Positions 7,001 through 13,821 are shown, numbered from the stretch's first letter. The stretch is DNA of 20,880 nucleotides from JBOGEN01 sp050743265 (GCA_050743265.1 JBOGEN010000028.1:1-20880), one strand, 5' to 3'. Notes: generated by a model not told the origin, from the sequence alone. A program made the numbers and translations.

Positions 7001-7930
7001 GTGACGCTGGGTCATGTGAACTCCTCATTTGCCCAGACGCGACGGCTCTCGGACACACGGCGTGAGCTCCTCGTCGCAGGACTCGCCTATCTGGCCTACG
7101 AGGTCGCCCGGCTGTGGGCGGTCGGCGACACCGGCACGGCGTTGGCCACCGGGCGGGCGATCCTCGAAGCGGAGGAGCTCGTCGGGCTGGACGTGGAGGC
7201 AGGGCTCAACGCCGCCTTCGGTGCGATCCCCCTGGTGGCGGTGGCGAGCTGCTACTTCTACGCCCTCTGCCACTACCTGGTGACCCCGATCGTGCTGGTC
7301 TGGCTGTTCCGCACCGACCGGGTGACGTACCGCCGCGGGCGTACGGCCCTGCTCGTCGCGACCGCCGCCGGGTTCCTCGGACACTGGCTGCTGCCCACGG
7401 CGCCGCCGCGGATGCTGCCCGGGTTCGACGACACGATGGCGACCTGGGCCGCCTGGGGCTGGTGGGGCGGCTCCGGGGGAGTCCCGTCCGGGATGGAGGG
7501 CCTCGCGAACCCCGTGGCCGCCATGCCGTCTTTGCACGTCGGTTGGGCCGTCTGGTGTGGGTGGTACCTGTTCCGCGTCTCCAAGCGCCCGGTCGTCCGG
7601 GCGGTGGGCGTGGTGTACCCGATCGCGACGACCGTGGTCGTCGTGGGCACGGCGAACCACTACCTCCTGGACGCTGTGGCCGGGGCGGCGGTGATCGCGT
7701 TCGGTGCCGCGGTGGCGGGGGCGTCCGAGTGGATCCGTCCCGGGCTGCTCCGGCCTGGCACGGCCGCCCACGTGCCGCACGTGCCGGCGCAGCGGCCTAG
7801 CGAGGACGAGGTCGCCGTTCCCGAGCAGGCCAGGCCGACGTACGCGGACACGCCGCCCCCCGCTCCTCCGCCCGCCTCACCACCGATCCCACGACAGCGA
7901 GGACGGGACCAGGACGGCGCGGCGGCCTAG
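7001..7930 (+). CDS. PAP2-superfamily integral membrane phosphatase/phosphotransferase
   Basis: A 309-residue protein with about six membrane helices. The three PAP2 signature regions are recognisable in the Aur1/inositol-phosphotransferase-like arrangement: LLPTAPPRM, then AMPSLHVGWAVW (SxH), then GTANHYLLDAVAG (the catalytic His-x3-Asp block). Such enzymes act on lipid phosphates or transfer phospho-head-groups at the membrane. The actual substrate is unknown. Residues after about 240 form a Pro/Arg-rich cytoplasmic-type tail unrelated to catalysis. GTG 7001 is the start that fits the leader (GGGGTGGG 6 bases upstream). It stands alone between rlmA and azlCD, behind a long structured leader. 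Confidence 0.8.
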   Translation: MTLGHVNSSFAQTRRLSDTRRELLVAGLAYLAYEVARLWAVGDTGTALATGRAILEAEELVGLDVEAGLNAAFGAIPLVAVASCYFYALCHYLVTPIVLVWLFRTDRVTYRRGRTALLVATAAGFLGHWLLPTAPPRMLPGFDDTMATWAAWGWWGGSGGVPSGMEGLANPVAAMPSLHVGWAVWCGWYLFRVSKRPVVRAVGVVYPIATTVVVVGTANHYLLDAVAGAAVIAFGAAVAGASEWIRPGLLRPGTAAHVPHVPAQRPSEDEVAVPEQARPTYADTPPPAPPPASPPIPRQRGRDQDGAAA

Positions 7931-8039
7931 CCACCAGCCGCCTGGTCAGCCCTGCCCGCCCCTGCCCGGTCACGCCGCGCCCGACCGCCCGGCCCGGACT
8001 CGTCCCCGGTTCCGGCTCGCCCCTGTCTCCGCAGGGCCC

Positions 8040-8054
8040 TACGCTGTCCGCGTG
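8040..8054 (+). promoter_or_regulatory. -10 box placing azlC on a leaderless transcript
   Basis: TACGCT (8040-8045) is followed after exactly six bases (GTCCGC) by an in-frame GTG (8052-8054). In actinobacteria this spacing puts the transcription start on the first base of the start codon. No ribosome-binding site precedes either GTG 8052 or ATG 8058, in agreement. Confidence 0.55.
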
Positions 8055-8855
8055 TACATGAGTCAAAGCCATGATGGTACTGACACCGCAGGCGGCACGA
8101 CCTGGCCGGCACGGCGTCCCGCGGTCCTGCGGGACGCGGGCGGCATCGCCGTGGCGACCGGGGCGTACGCCCTGTCGTTCGGGGCGCTCTCGAGCGCCGC
8201 GGGCCTCTCGCTCGCGCAGACCTGCGTGCTCTCGCTCGTGATGTTCACCGGCGCCTCGCAGTTCGCGCTCATCGGCGTGCTCGGGGGCGGGGGCGGTGGA
8301 CCGGCCGCGGTCGGCACCGCCGTCCTGCTCGGCACCCGCAACAGCCTCTACGGGCTGCGGCTCGCCCCTCTGCTCGGTGTCCGCGGGCTGCGCCGCCTGG
8401 TCGCAGCCCAGTTCGTCATCGACGAGACCACCGCGATGGCGACCCGGACCGAGGACGAGCGGGAGGGCCGGTACGCCTTCTGGGCCACCGCCCTCCTGCT
8501 GTACGTCTTGTGGAACGCGGGCACGCTGGTCGGCGCCCTGGGCGCCAGCTCGCTGTCCGACCCTGGTGTGCTCGGCCTCGACGCGGCGGTGCCGGCTGCG
8601 TTCCTGGCGCTGCTCGCTCCCCGGATGCGAGGCCGTGAGCCCTGGGTGGTCGCCCTCGTGGCGGCCGCGGTGGCTGTACTCGCGGTGCCGGTCACGCCCG
8701 TCGGGGTGCCCGTCCTGCTCGCGGCCGCGGTCGCCTCCGCGCTGGGCCTGATGTCCGGGTGGGGCGGCAGCACGCCGGAGGCGGAGTCCGACGACGCCGG
8801 TCGACAGGCCGGTCCGGGCGGCAGCGAGCGCGGCAGCGAGCGGGGATCCGGCTGA
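8052..8855 (+). CDS. azlC: AzlC-family branched-chain amino acid exporter, large subunit
   Basis: A 267-residue membrane protein of the AzlC family. The hallmark opening GIAVATGAYALSFGALSSAAGLSLAQT is followed by LVMFTGASQFALIGVLG and LGTRNSLYGLRLAPLLG, then four or more further helices. AzlC and AzlD together export branched-chain amino acids and analogues in Bacillus and relatives. The last 25 or so residues (after SGWGGSTPEAE) are hydrophilic, Gly/Ser/Glu-rich and not part of the fold. The stop overlaps the azlD start by one base (TGATG). ATG 8058 is an alternative start two codons downstream. Confidence 0.88.
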   Translation: MYMSQSHDGTDTAGGTTWPARRPAVLRDAGGIAVATGAYALSFGALSSAAGLSLAQTCVLSLVMFTGASQFALIGVLGGGGGGPAAVGTAVLLGTRNSLYGLRLAPLLGVRGLRRLVAAQFVIDETTAMATRTEDEREGRYAFWATALLLYVLWNAGTLVGALGASSLSDPGVLGLDAAVPAAFLALLAPRMRGREPWVVALVAAAVAVLAVPVTPVGVPVLLAAAVASALGLMSGWGGSTPEAESDDAGRQAGPGGSERGSERGSG

Positions 8856-9154
8856 TGTGGGTCTCCGTGCTCGTGGCCTGCGCCGGCTGCTACCTGCTCA
8901 AGGTGGCCGGGCTGTCGGTGCCGCAGCGGGTGCTGAGCAGTCCGCCCGTGCAGCACGTCGCCCTGCTGCTCCCGGTCGCCCTGCTGGCCGCGCTGGCGGC
9001 CACCCAGACGGTGTCCACCGAGGGCGGGCTCGTGCTGGATGCGCGCGCGGCCGGGGTCGGCGTCGCCGTGCTCGCGCTGTTGCTCCGGGCCCCGTTCCTC
9101 GTCGTCGTCGGCAGTGCTGCCGTGACCGCGGCCCTCATCCGCTGGCTGGCCTGA
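8855..9154 (+). CDS. azlD: AzlD-family branched-chain amino acid exporter, small subunit
   Basis: A 99-residue, almost wholly hydrophobic protein with three to four membrane helices (MWVSVLVACAGCYLLKVAG, then HVALLLPVALLAALAATQTV, then a C-terminal pair). Size, position and the conserved short loop VPQRVL match AzlD partners of AzlC. The ATG overlaps the azlC TGA by one base, so it is translated by coupling. AzlC and AzlD should form a complex in the cytoplasmic membrane. Confidence 0.87.
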   Translation: MWVSVLVACAGCYLLKVAGLSVPQRVLSSPPVQHVALLLPVALLAALAATQTVSTEGGLVLDARAAGVGVAVLALLLRAPFLVVVGSAAVTAALIRWLA

Positions 9155-9302
9155 AAGTCGTGACATCGGGGTCTGTACGCCACCTTCTGGCGACTCGGGA
9201 CGGCAGTGAACGGGGGCCTCGGAAACCGGCAAGAGCGCTCAAGGGAGTCCCTGCGCACGACGAAGCCCTAGGGGTCCCGCCGAACGGTGGGGCCGCCCGG
9301 CC
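9155..9302 (+). other. Intergenic segment upstream of the riboswitch
   Basis: No coding signal is seen. It must hold the promoter for the riboswitch-hydrolase transcript. TAGGGG at 9269-9274 is the only plausible -10 box found and lacks a good -35 partner. No terminator for azlCD was recognised. Confidence 0.5.
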
Positions 9303-9469
9303 GGACGCCGAGTCCCGCCCCTGGCCGGGGCGACACGATTGGCTCCGGGTGGGAGCGGGGGATCGCACGATCCCCGGCCCGGGAGACCGGGCCTCGGGGT
9401 GAAGCCACCGACCGGTGGCCGGGCAACCTCAGCCCGAACCCGACAGCTCACCTCGCAGGCGCACGAGGT
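9303..9469 (+). ncRNA. c-di-AMP (ydaO/yuaA) riboswitch
   Basis: Conserved blocks of the ydaO class appear in order: GCCGAGTCC (9307-9315), GAGCGGGGGA (9353-9362), GGGGTGAA (9396-9403), then CCCGAACCCGACAGCTCACC (9433-9452) and TCGCAGGCG. Local stems fill the variable arms, for example GATCCCC-type pairing around 9361-9376. In actinobacteria this riboswitch precedes peptidoglycan hydrolases, exactly as here (NlpC/P60 gene at 9475). ACCTCG (9450-9455), inside the conserved 3' block, is complementary to CGAGGT (9464-9469), which holds the ribosome-binding site. Control is therefore probably at translation rather than by a terminator. Outer boundaries are approximate. Confidence 0.9.
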
Positions 9470-9474
9470 CATCC

Positions 9475-10227
9475 ATGCCTGCGACGCCACACACGCTCCC
9501 CGCCCTCCACTCCTCCCGCCCCCTCCGCGTCCTTCGCGCCCTGGTCGTCCTGGCGCTGGCCGCGGCCGCCCTGGTCGGCCCCGGCCTCTTCACCCCGCAC
9601 CAGGCGGAGGCCGCCACACGCAGCCCCGCCGGCAGCGCCCTGCGGTACGCCATGTACCAGATGGGCGACCCCTACCGCTGGGGCGCGACCGGCCCCAACG
9701 CGTTCGACTGCTCCGGGCTCACCCAGCGGGCGTACCGCTTCGCCGGGGTCAGCATCCCCCGGGTGTCCCGCCAGCAGTGGTCCGCCGGCCGCAAGATCGC
9801 CCGCAGCAACTGGAAGCCGGGCGACCTGGTCTTCTGGGCGAACAACCGCAGCCGTCCCTCGTCGTCGATCTACCACGTCGCGATCTACGTCGGCGGCGGT
9901 CGGGTGCTGCACGCCCCGCGGACCGGCCAGCCGGTCCAGATCTCTGCGATCTGGTCGTACGACCTCATGCCGCAGGCCGTGCGTCCCGGTCACGGGGCCG
10001 CACTGCTCCCGGTGAAGCCGGGCGCGACGGGTGACCGCGTGAACGTCGTGCAGCGCCGGCTCCGTGCCAACGGCTTCGGGCTCAATGCGACCGGCCGGTA
10101 CGGCTCCCGCACCAAGCACGCCGTCGCCGCGTTCCAGAGGCGGGTCGGCTACCGCAGCACCGGCAACGTCGGTCCCGCGACCTGGGCCCGTCTCGTCCAG
10201 CGCGGGGTCATGAAGCGCGTCGTCTGA
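9475..10227 (+). CDS. Secreted NlpC/P60 endopeptidase with C-terminal peptidoglycan-binding domain
   Basis: A 250-residue exported cell-wall hydrolase. The signal peptide is basic, then hydrophobic (LRALVVLALAAAALVGPGLF), with probable cleavage after AEA at about residue 46. The NlpC/P60 domain spans about 52-165 with catalytic Cys79 (NAFDCSGLTQ), His134 (YHVAIYVG) and His146. A PG_binding_1-type repeat spans about 180-245 (GDRVNVVQRRLRANGFGLNATGRYG). The family cleaves D-Glu-DAP-type stem-peptide bonds. ATG 9475 has GAGG six bases upstream; longer frames starting at 9415 run through the riboswitch and are not real. Expression should respond to c-di-AMP. Confidence 0.92.
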   Translation: MPATPHTLPALHSSRPLRVLRALVVLALAAAALVGPGLFTPHQAEAATRSPAGSALRYAMYQMGDPYRWGATGPNAFDCSGLTQRAYRFAGVSIPRVSRQQWSAGRKIARSNWKPGDLVFWANNRSRPSSSIYHVAIYVGGGRVLHAPRTGQPVQISAIWSYDLMPQAVRPGHGAALLPVKPGATGDRVNVVQRRLRANGFGLNATGRYGSRTKHAVAAFQRRVGYRSTGNVGPATWARLVQRGVMKRVV

Positions 10228-10272
10228 CCCGCGTACCGGCGGCTGCCTGAACTCGCAGCCCCTTCGGTGACA

Positions 10273-10305
10273 GAGCCCCGTGCGCGCCGTGCGTGCACGG
10301 GGCTC
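10273..10305 (+). terminator. Strong hairpin after the NlpC/P60 gene
   Basis: GAGCCCCGTGC (10273-10283) pairs perfectly with GCACGGGGCTC (10295-10305). Three inner pairs, one of them G-U, shorten the loop to five bases. It starts 46 bases after the stop codon and lacks a T-tract. Confidence 0.75.
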
Positions 10306-10334
10306 CGTCGCGTCCCGGGCAGCGTTGGGGACTT

Positions 10335-10369
10335 TGTCGGGCGACACCCTCTGAAGAGGAGTCCGGACT
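10335..10369. promoter_or_regulatory. Two small palindromes upstream of the nitric oxide synthase gene
   Basis: TGTCG-GG-CGACA (10335-10346) and AGTCCGGACT (10360-10369) lie 15-50 bases before the start codon, in the expected promoter region. No clear -35/-10 pair was found. They are candidate regulator sites only. Confidence 0.3.
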
Positions 10370-10384
10370 GCTGTGGGAGGGTAG

Positions 10385-11647
10385 GTGCCGCACGAATCGG
10401 TTCTCCCCTGTGAGCCTTCGATGCCGTTTCTGCCGGACTTCCGAGGCCGACACCGACGACGGCGTTCTCATCTGCCCGCGCCTCGCTTCACGCGGCCGGA
10501 CGATGTCGACCCCGCCGCCGCGACGCACTTCGTCCGCCTCTTCCATGCCGAGAACCCGGGCGCCGGGTCGGCCGAGCAGCGGGTCACCCAGGTGCTGAGT
10601 GAGATCGACCTGTTCGGCACGTACGAGCACACCCCTGAGGAGCTCGAGTTCGGCGCCCGGGTCGCCTGGCGCAACGCGGCGCGCTGCATCGGCCGGCTGT
10701 ACTGGCGCAGCCTGAAGGTGCGCGACTGCCGGAACGCCATCACCGCGGACCAGGTGGCGACCGAGTGCGTCGAGCACCTGCGTCTCGCGGCCAACGGGGG
10801 CAAGATCCGGCCCGTGCTCACCGTGTTCCCCGCGCCTCCGCCCGGGGCGCCGGGCGTGAACATCTGGAACGACCAGATCATCCGGTACGCCGGATACCGC
10901 GAGCCCGGCGGCAGCGTCCTCGGGGACCCGTCGCAGGTGCCGCTGACCGAGGCCGCGCGCAGCCTCGGCTGGCGCGGCGGCCCTGGCACCGCGTTCGACG
11001 TCCTCCCGCTCGTCGTGGAGACGCCCTCGGAGGGCCCGGTGCCGTTCGAGCTGCCAGAGGACGCGCTGCTCGAGGTGGAGATCACGCACCCGGACCTGCC
11101 CTGGTTCACCGAGCTCGGGCTGCGCTGGCACGGCGTCCCGGCGATCTCCAACATGCCGCTGGAGATCGGGGGCGTGGTCTACACGGCCGCCCCGTTCAAC
11201 GGCTGGTACATGGGCACCGAGATCGGCGCGCGCAACTTCGCCGACCCGGACCGCTACGACCTGCTGCCCGAGGTGGCGCGCCGGCTGGGGCTGGACACGA
11301 CCGCCAACCGCTCCCTGTGGAAGGACAGCGCGCTGGTCGAGCTCAACGTCGCCGTCCTGCACTCCTTCGACAAGGCCGGGGTCACCATCACCGACCACCA
11401 CACGGAGTCGGAGCGGTTCCTCACCCACCTCGAGCGGGAGGAGGCCGCCGGGCGGCGCTGCCCCGCCGACTGGTCCTGGATCGTCCCGCCCATGTCGGGC
11501 GGGGCGACGCCCGTCTTCCACCGGTACTACGACGAGGACGAGCTGCGCCCGACGTTCCTCGCCTCCGACGGGGTCGACCCGCGGGAGAAGGTCACCGACT
11601 GGGCCGAGCGGTTCGGGCGCCTGGAGGCCGACGACCTGGCAGGCTGA
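10385..11647 (+). CDS. nos: Bacterial nitric oxide synthase, oxygenase domain
   Basis: A 420-residue haem enzyme converting L-arginine to citrulline and NO. The haem-thiolate signature VAWRNAARCIGR contains Cys101. Other NOS landmarks are FPAPPPGAPGVNIWNDQIIRYAGYR, LRWHGVPAISNMPLEIGG, the substrate segment FNGWYMGTEIGARNF with the arginine-binding Glu, and the pterin/dimer region WSWIVPPMSGGATPVFH. There is no reductase domain, so electrons must come from a general flavodoxin or ferredoxin system, as is usual for bacterial NOS. GTG 10385 has GGAGGG close upstream; ATG 10421 is an alternative. The first 35 or so residues are Arg-rich (GRHRRRRSH) and outside the conserved fold. An MFS exporter follows 78 bases downstream. 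Confidence 0.95.
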   Translation: MPHESVLPCEPSMPFLPDFRGRHRRRRSHLPAPRFTRPDDVDPAAATHFVRLFHAENPGAGSAEQRVTQVLSEIDLFGTYEHTPEELEFGARVAWRNAARCIGRLYWRSLKVRDCRNAITADQVATECVEHLRLAANGGKIRPVLTVFPAPPPGAPGVNIWNDQIIRYAGYREPGGSVLGDPSQVPLTEAARSLGWRGGPGTAFDVLPLVVETPSEGPVPFELPEDALLEVEITHPDLPWFTELGLRWHGVPAISNMPLEIGGVVYTAAPFNGWYMGTEIGARNFADPDRYDLLPEVARRLGLDTTANRSLWKDSALVELNVAVLHSFDKAGVTITDHHTESERFLTHLEREEAAGRRCPADWSWIVPPMSGGATPVFHRYYDEDELRPTFLASDGVDPREKVTDWAERFGRLEADDLAG

Positions 11648-11659
11648 CGCGGGCCGGCG

Positions 11660-11705
11660 GGCGCCGGGGAATGCCGTGATCGCGCCGAGCGCTCTCCCCG
11701 GTGCC
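11660..11705 (+). repeat. Inverted repeat between nos and the MFS gene
   Basis: GGCGCCGGGGA (11660-11670) pairs with TCCCCGGTGCC (11695-11705), with one G-U pair and a 24-base loop. It may be a terminator for nos, an operator for the exporter, or a structure tuning the downstream gene in a shared transcript. It ends 8 bases before the GAGGGAGGG ribosome-binding region. Confidence 0.4.
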
Positions 11706-11725
11706 GCAGCAGAGGGAGGGCGACC

Positions 11726-13294
11726 GTGTCGGACAGCGCGCCCGCGCCGACGCAGTACCTGAGGTTGGGCGAGGCGAGGGGCCGGTGGGTGCTCGCGGCG
11801 GCCATCCTCGGCACCGGCATGGCCTTCCTCGACGCGACCGTCGTGAACGTCGCGCTGCCGACGCTGGGCCGTGATCTCGACGCCGACGTAGCCGGCCTGC
11901 AGTGGGTCGTGAACGCGTACACGCTCACGCTGGCTGCGCTGATCCTGCTCGGCGGCTCGCTCGGGGACCGCCTGGGTCGCCGCCGGGTGTTCGTCGTCGG
12001 CGTGGTGTGGTTCGCGATCGCGTCGCTGCTGTGCGGGCTCGCCCCGAACGTCAGCCTGCTGGTCGTGGCCCGCGCCCTCCAGGGCATCGGGGGAGCGCTG
12101 CTCACCCCGGGGTCGCTGGCGATCATCCAGGCGTCCTTCCACCCTGCCGACCGTCCCAAGGCGATCGGCATCTGGTCCGGGCTCGCCGGAGTCACCACGG
12201 CCGTCGGCCCGTTCGTCGGCGGCTACCTCGTGGACGCGGTGAGCTGGCGCTGGGTGTTCCTCATCAACGTGCCGTTCGCGCTCGCCGTCGTCCTGGCCGC
12301 GCTGCGGCACGTCCCGGAGAGCCGGGACCCGTCTGCGACCGGGCAGTTCGACCTGGGCGGTGCCGGGCTGGCCGCACTCGGGCTCGGGGGTGTCACGTAC
12401 GCGCTGATCGAGGCGCCGGAGCAGGGGGCGGCGTCCCCGGCGGTGCTCGGGGCCGGTGTGGTCGGCGTGCTCTCCTTCGCCGCGTTCGTGCTCGTCGAGG
12501 TACGGGGCCGCAACCCGATGCTCCCGACCGGGATCTTCGCCTCCGCGCAGTTCACCGCGGCCAACCTCACGACGTTCGCGGTGTACGGCGCCCTCGGGGG
12601 CACACTGTTCTTCCTCGTCGTCCAGCTGCAGGTGGTGGCCGGGTTCAGCGCGACCGCGGCCGGGGTGGCCCTGCTCCCCGTCACCGTGCTCATGCTGCTG
12701 CTCTCGCCGCGTGCGGGCGAGCTCGCGCAACGGATAGGGCCCCGCAGGCCGATGACGTTCGGCCCGCTGGTGGCCGCCGTCGGCCTGCTTCTGCTCCTGC
12801 GGGTCGGCGCGGACGCCTCCTACCTGACCGATGTGCTGCCCGGAGTGGTGGTGTTCGGGCTCGGGCTGTCGCTGACCGTGGCGCCGCTGACCGCCACCGT
12901 GCTGGGTGCCGCACCCGTCGCGCACGCGGGCATCGCGAGCGGGGTCAACAACGCCGTCGCCCGTGCGGCCGGGCTGCTCGCCGTCGCCGTGCTGCCGACC
13001 GCGGTCGGCCTGTCCGGGGACGACTACCAGAACCCGGCCGCGTTCACGGACGGCTACCGGGGCGCCACCGTCATCGGTGCCGCCATGCTCGCGGTCGGTG
13101 CCCTGCTGGCCTGGACGAAGGTGCGGGACGACGTGCTCGCCCAGCCCGAGCCGGAGCCGGCTCCGGTCGAGGGCGCACCCGCGATCCCGGCCCCGCGACA
13201 CCGGCACCGGGAGCCGGCCTGCCCGATGCAGTGCGGGATCGGCGCCCCGGTCTGGGACCCCGGCACCGAAGAGACGGCGACGCCGTCGCGCTGA
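11726..13294 (+). CDS. MFS drug/metabolite exporter, DHA2 (14-TM) family
   Basis: A 522-residue transporter. Motif C-like opening GTGMAFLDATVVNVALPTLGRDL, the LQWVVNAYTLTLAALILLGGSLGDRLGRRRVF block with motif A, and RALQGIGGALLTPGSLAII are typical of DHA2 proton-antiport exporters (EmrB/QacA type). About 14 membrane helices can be counted. The substrate is unknown. The soluble C-terminus (after residue 475) is Pro/Glu-rich, then PRHRHREPACPMQCGIG, a compact His/Cys cluster that could bind a metal. GTG 11726 has GGGAGGG five bases upstream. It follows nos on the same strand and may be co-transcribed. It ends 9 bases from the convergent ABM gene. Confidence 0.9.
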   Translation: MSDSAPAPTQYLRLGEARGRWVLAAAILGTGMAFLDATVVNVALPTLGRDLDADVAGLQWVVNAYTLTLAALILLGGSLGDRLGRRRVFVVGVVWFAIASLLCGLAPNVSLLVVARALQGIGGALLTPGSLAIIQASFHPADRPKAIGIWSGLAGVTTAVGPFVGGYLVDAVSWRWVFLINVPFALAVVLAALRHVPESRDPSATGQFDLGGAGLAALGLGGVTYALIEAPEQGAASPAVLGAGVVGVLSFAAFVLVEVRGRNPMLPTGIFASAQFTAANLTTFAVYGALGGTLFFLVVQLQVVAGFSATAAGVALLPVTVLMLLLSPRAGELAQRIGPRRPMTFGPLVAAVGLLLLLRVGADASYLTDVLPGVVVFGLGLSLTVAPLTATVLGAAPVAHAGIASGVNNAVARAAGLLAVAVLPTAVGLSGDDYQNPAAFTDGYRGATVIGAAMLAVGALLAWTKVRDDVLAQPEPEPAPVEGAPAIPAPRHRHREPACPMQCGIGAPVWDPGTEETATPSR

Positions 13295-13303
13295 CGCGTC
13301 AGG

Positions 13304-13624
13304 TCAGGGGCCTGCCACGGACGCGGCGTCGGTGACCGTCCAGTGCGTGGCGTGCAGGTCGCGGTCGACCAGGAACGCGTCGTCCTCGGGGTAGAAGACC
13401 GCGATCTCCGGGTCGTCGCCGGCGAAGGCGTGCACCGCGTCCATCGACTCCCACAGCGAGACCATGACGAACTCGCTGTGCTCCTCGACGTCCCGCCGCA
13501 GCATGTACGCGCCGAGGTTGCCCGGCGTGCTCGCGTACCCGCGCAGCCCTGTCTCGCTCATGTACGCGGCGTACGCGTCACCCTGCTCACGCCGGACCGA
13601 CCCGCGCCACATGCGTCCGACCAT
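13304..13624 (-). CDS. Antibiotic biosynthesis monooxygenase (ABM) domain protein
   Basis: A 106-residue single-domain protein of the dimeric alpha/beta-barrel ABM superfamily. It opens MVGRMWRGSVRREQGDAYAAYM and contains FVMVSLWESMDAVHAFAGDDPEIAVFYPED and a conserved end DLHATHW. The wider superfamily includes cofactor-free quinone-forming monooxygenases and IsdG-type haem-degrading enzymes. Nothing here proves either activity. The start is firm: AAGGAGGT lies 5 bases before the ATG, the best ribosome-binding site in the window. It converges with the MFS gene and is divergent from the secreted-protein gene. Confidence 0.85.
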   Translation of the reverse strand: MVGRMWRGSVRREQGDAYAAYMSETGLRGYASTPGNLGAYMLRRDVEEHSEFVMVSLWESMDAVHAFAGDDPEIAVFYPEDDAFLVDRDLHATHWTVTDAASVAGP

Positions 13625-13673
13625 CGGGGACCTCCTTCATCTCCTGGACCGCCCAGGGACGGACCCGTGTGCC

Positions 13674-13735
13674 CGTGAGGATCAACACCATCATTCACAC
13701 TTCACAGGTGTCGAGCAAGGAAAGGGATCCTCACG
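13674..13735 (-). promoter_or_regulatory. ABM-gene promoter enclosed by a 10-bp inverted repeat
   Basis: CGTGAGGATC (13674-13683) and GATCCTCACG (13726-13735) are perfect inverted arms around an A/T-richer block. Inside, on the minus strand, TTGCTC (13718-13713) and AATGAT (13695-13690) are spaced by 17 bases and form a good promoter for the ABM gene. An inner pair ACACC/GGTGT (13685-13689, 13707-13711) adds symmetry. The outer arms abut the start site on one side and flank the -35 box on the other, as operator arms might. Confidence 0.5.
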
Positions 13736-13815
13736 TCCGGCCGCCTGCACGCGATCACGGTCCACTGCCCGGAGCCGGGTGCCCCGAGGCGGGCGGCTCA
13801 CCCCCCGCCGTCCGG

Positions 13816-13821
13816 TACGGT
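13816..13821 (+). promoter_or_regulatory. -10 box for the secreted-protein gene
   Basis: TACGGT fits the actinobacterial -10 pattern; transcription would start near 13828. The resulting leader of about 24 bases contains the GGGAGG ribosome-binding site used by GTG 13852. Confidence 0.5.

Noticed and set aside
8821..8845. Repeated GGCAGCGAGCG units near the end of azlC as a regulatory repeat
   Set aside because: They encode a short Gly-Ser-Glu-Arg repeat in the disordered AzlC tail, with only two to three imperfect copies.
9415..9474. A start of the NlpC/P60 protein at 9415
   Set aside because: This segment is the conserved 3' half of the c-di-AMP riboswitch, and ATG 9475 opens a normal signal peptide.
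10208..13207. A 999-codon open frame on the minus strand across nos and the MFS gene
   Set aside because: Its translation is low-complexity Arg/Gly/His/Asp-rich sequence with no domain, and it runs antisense to two unmistakable genes. It is a product of the high GC content.
13292..13301. TGACGCGTCA palindrome between the MFS and ABM genes
   Set aside because: It is only 10 bp and partly made of the MFS stop codon, and a match of this length is expected by chance in GC-rich DNA.
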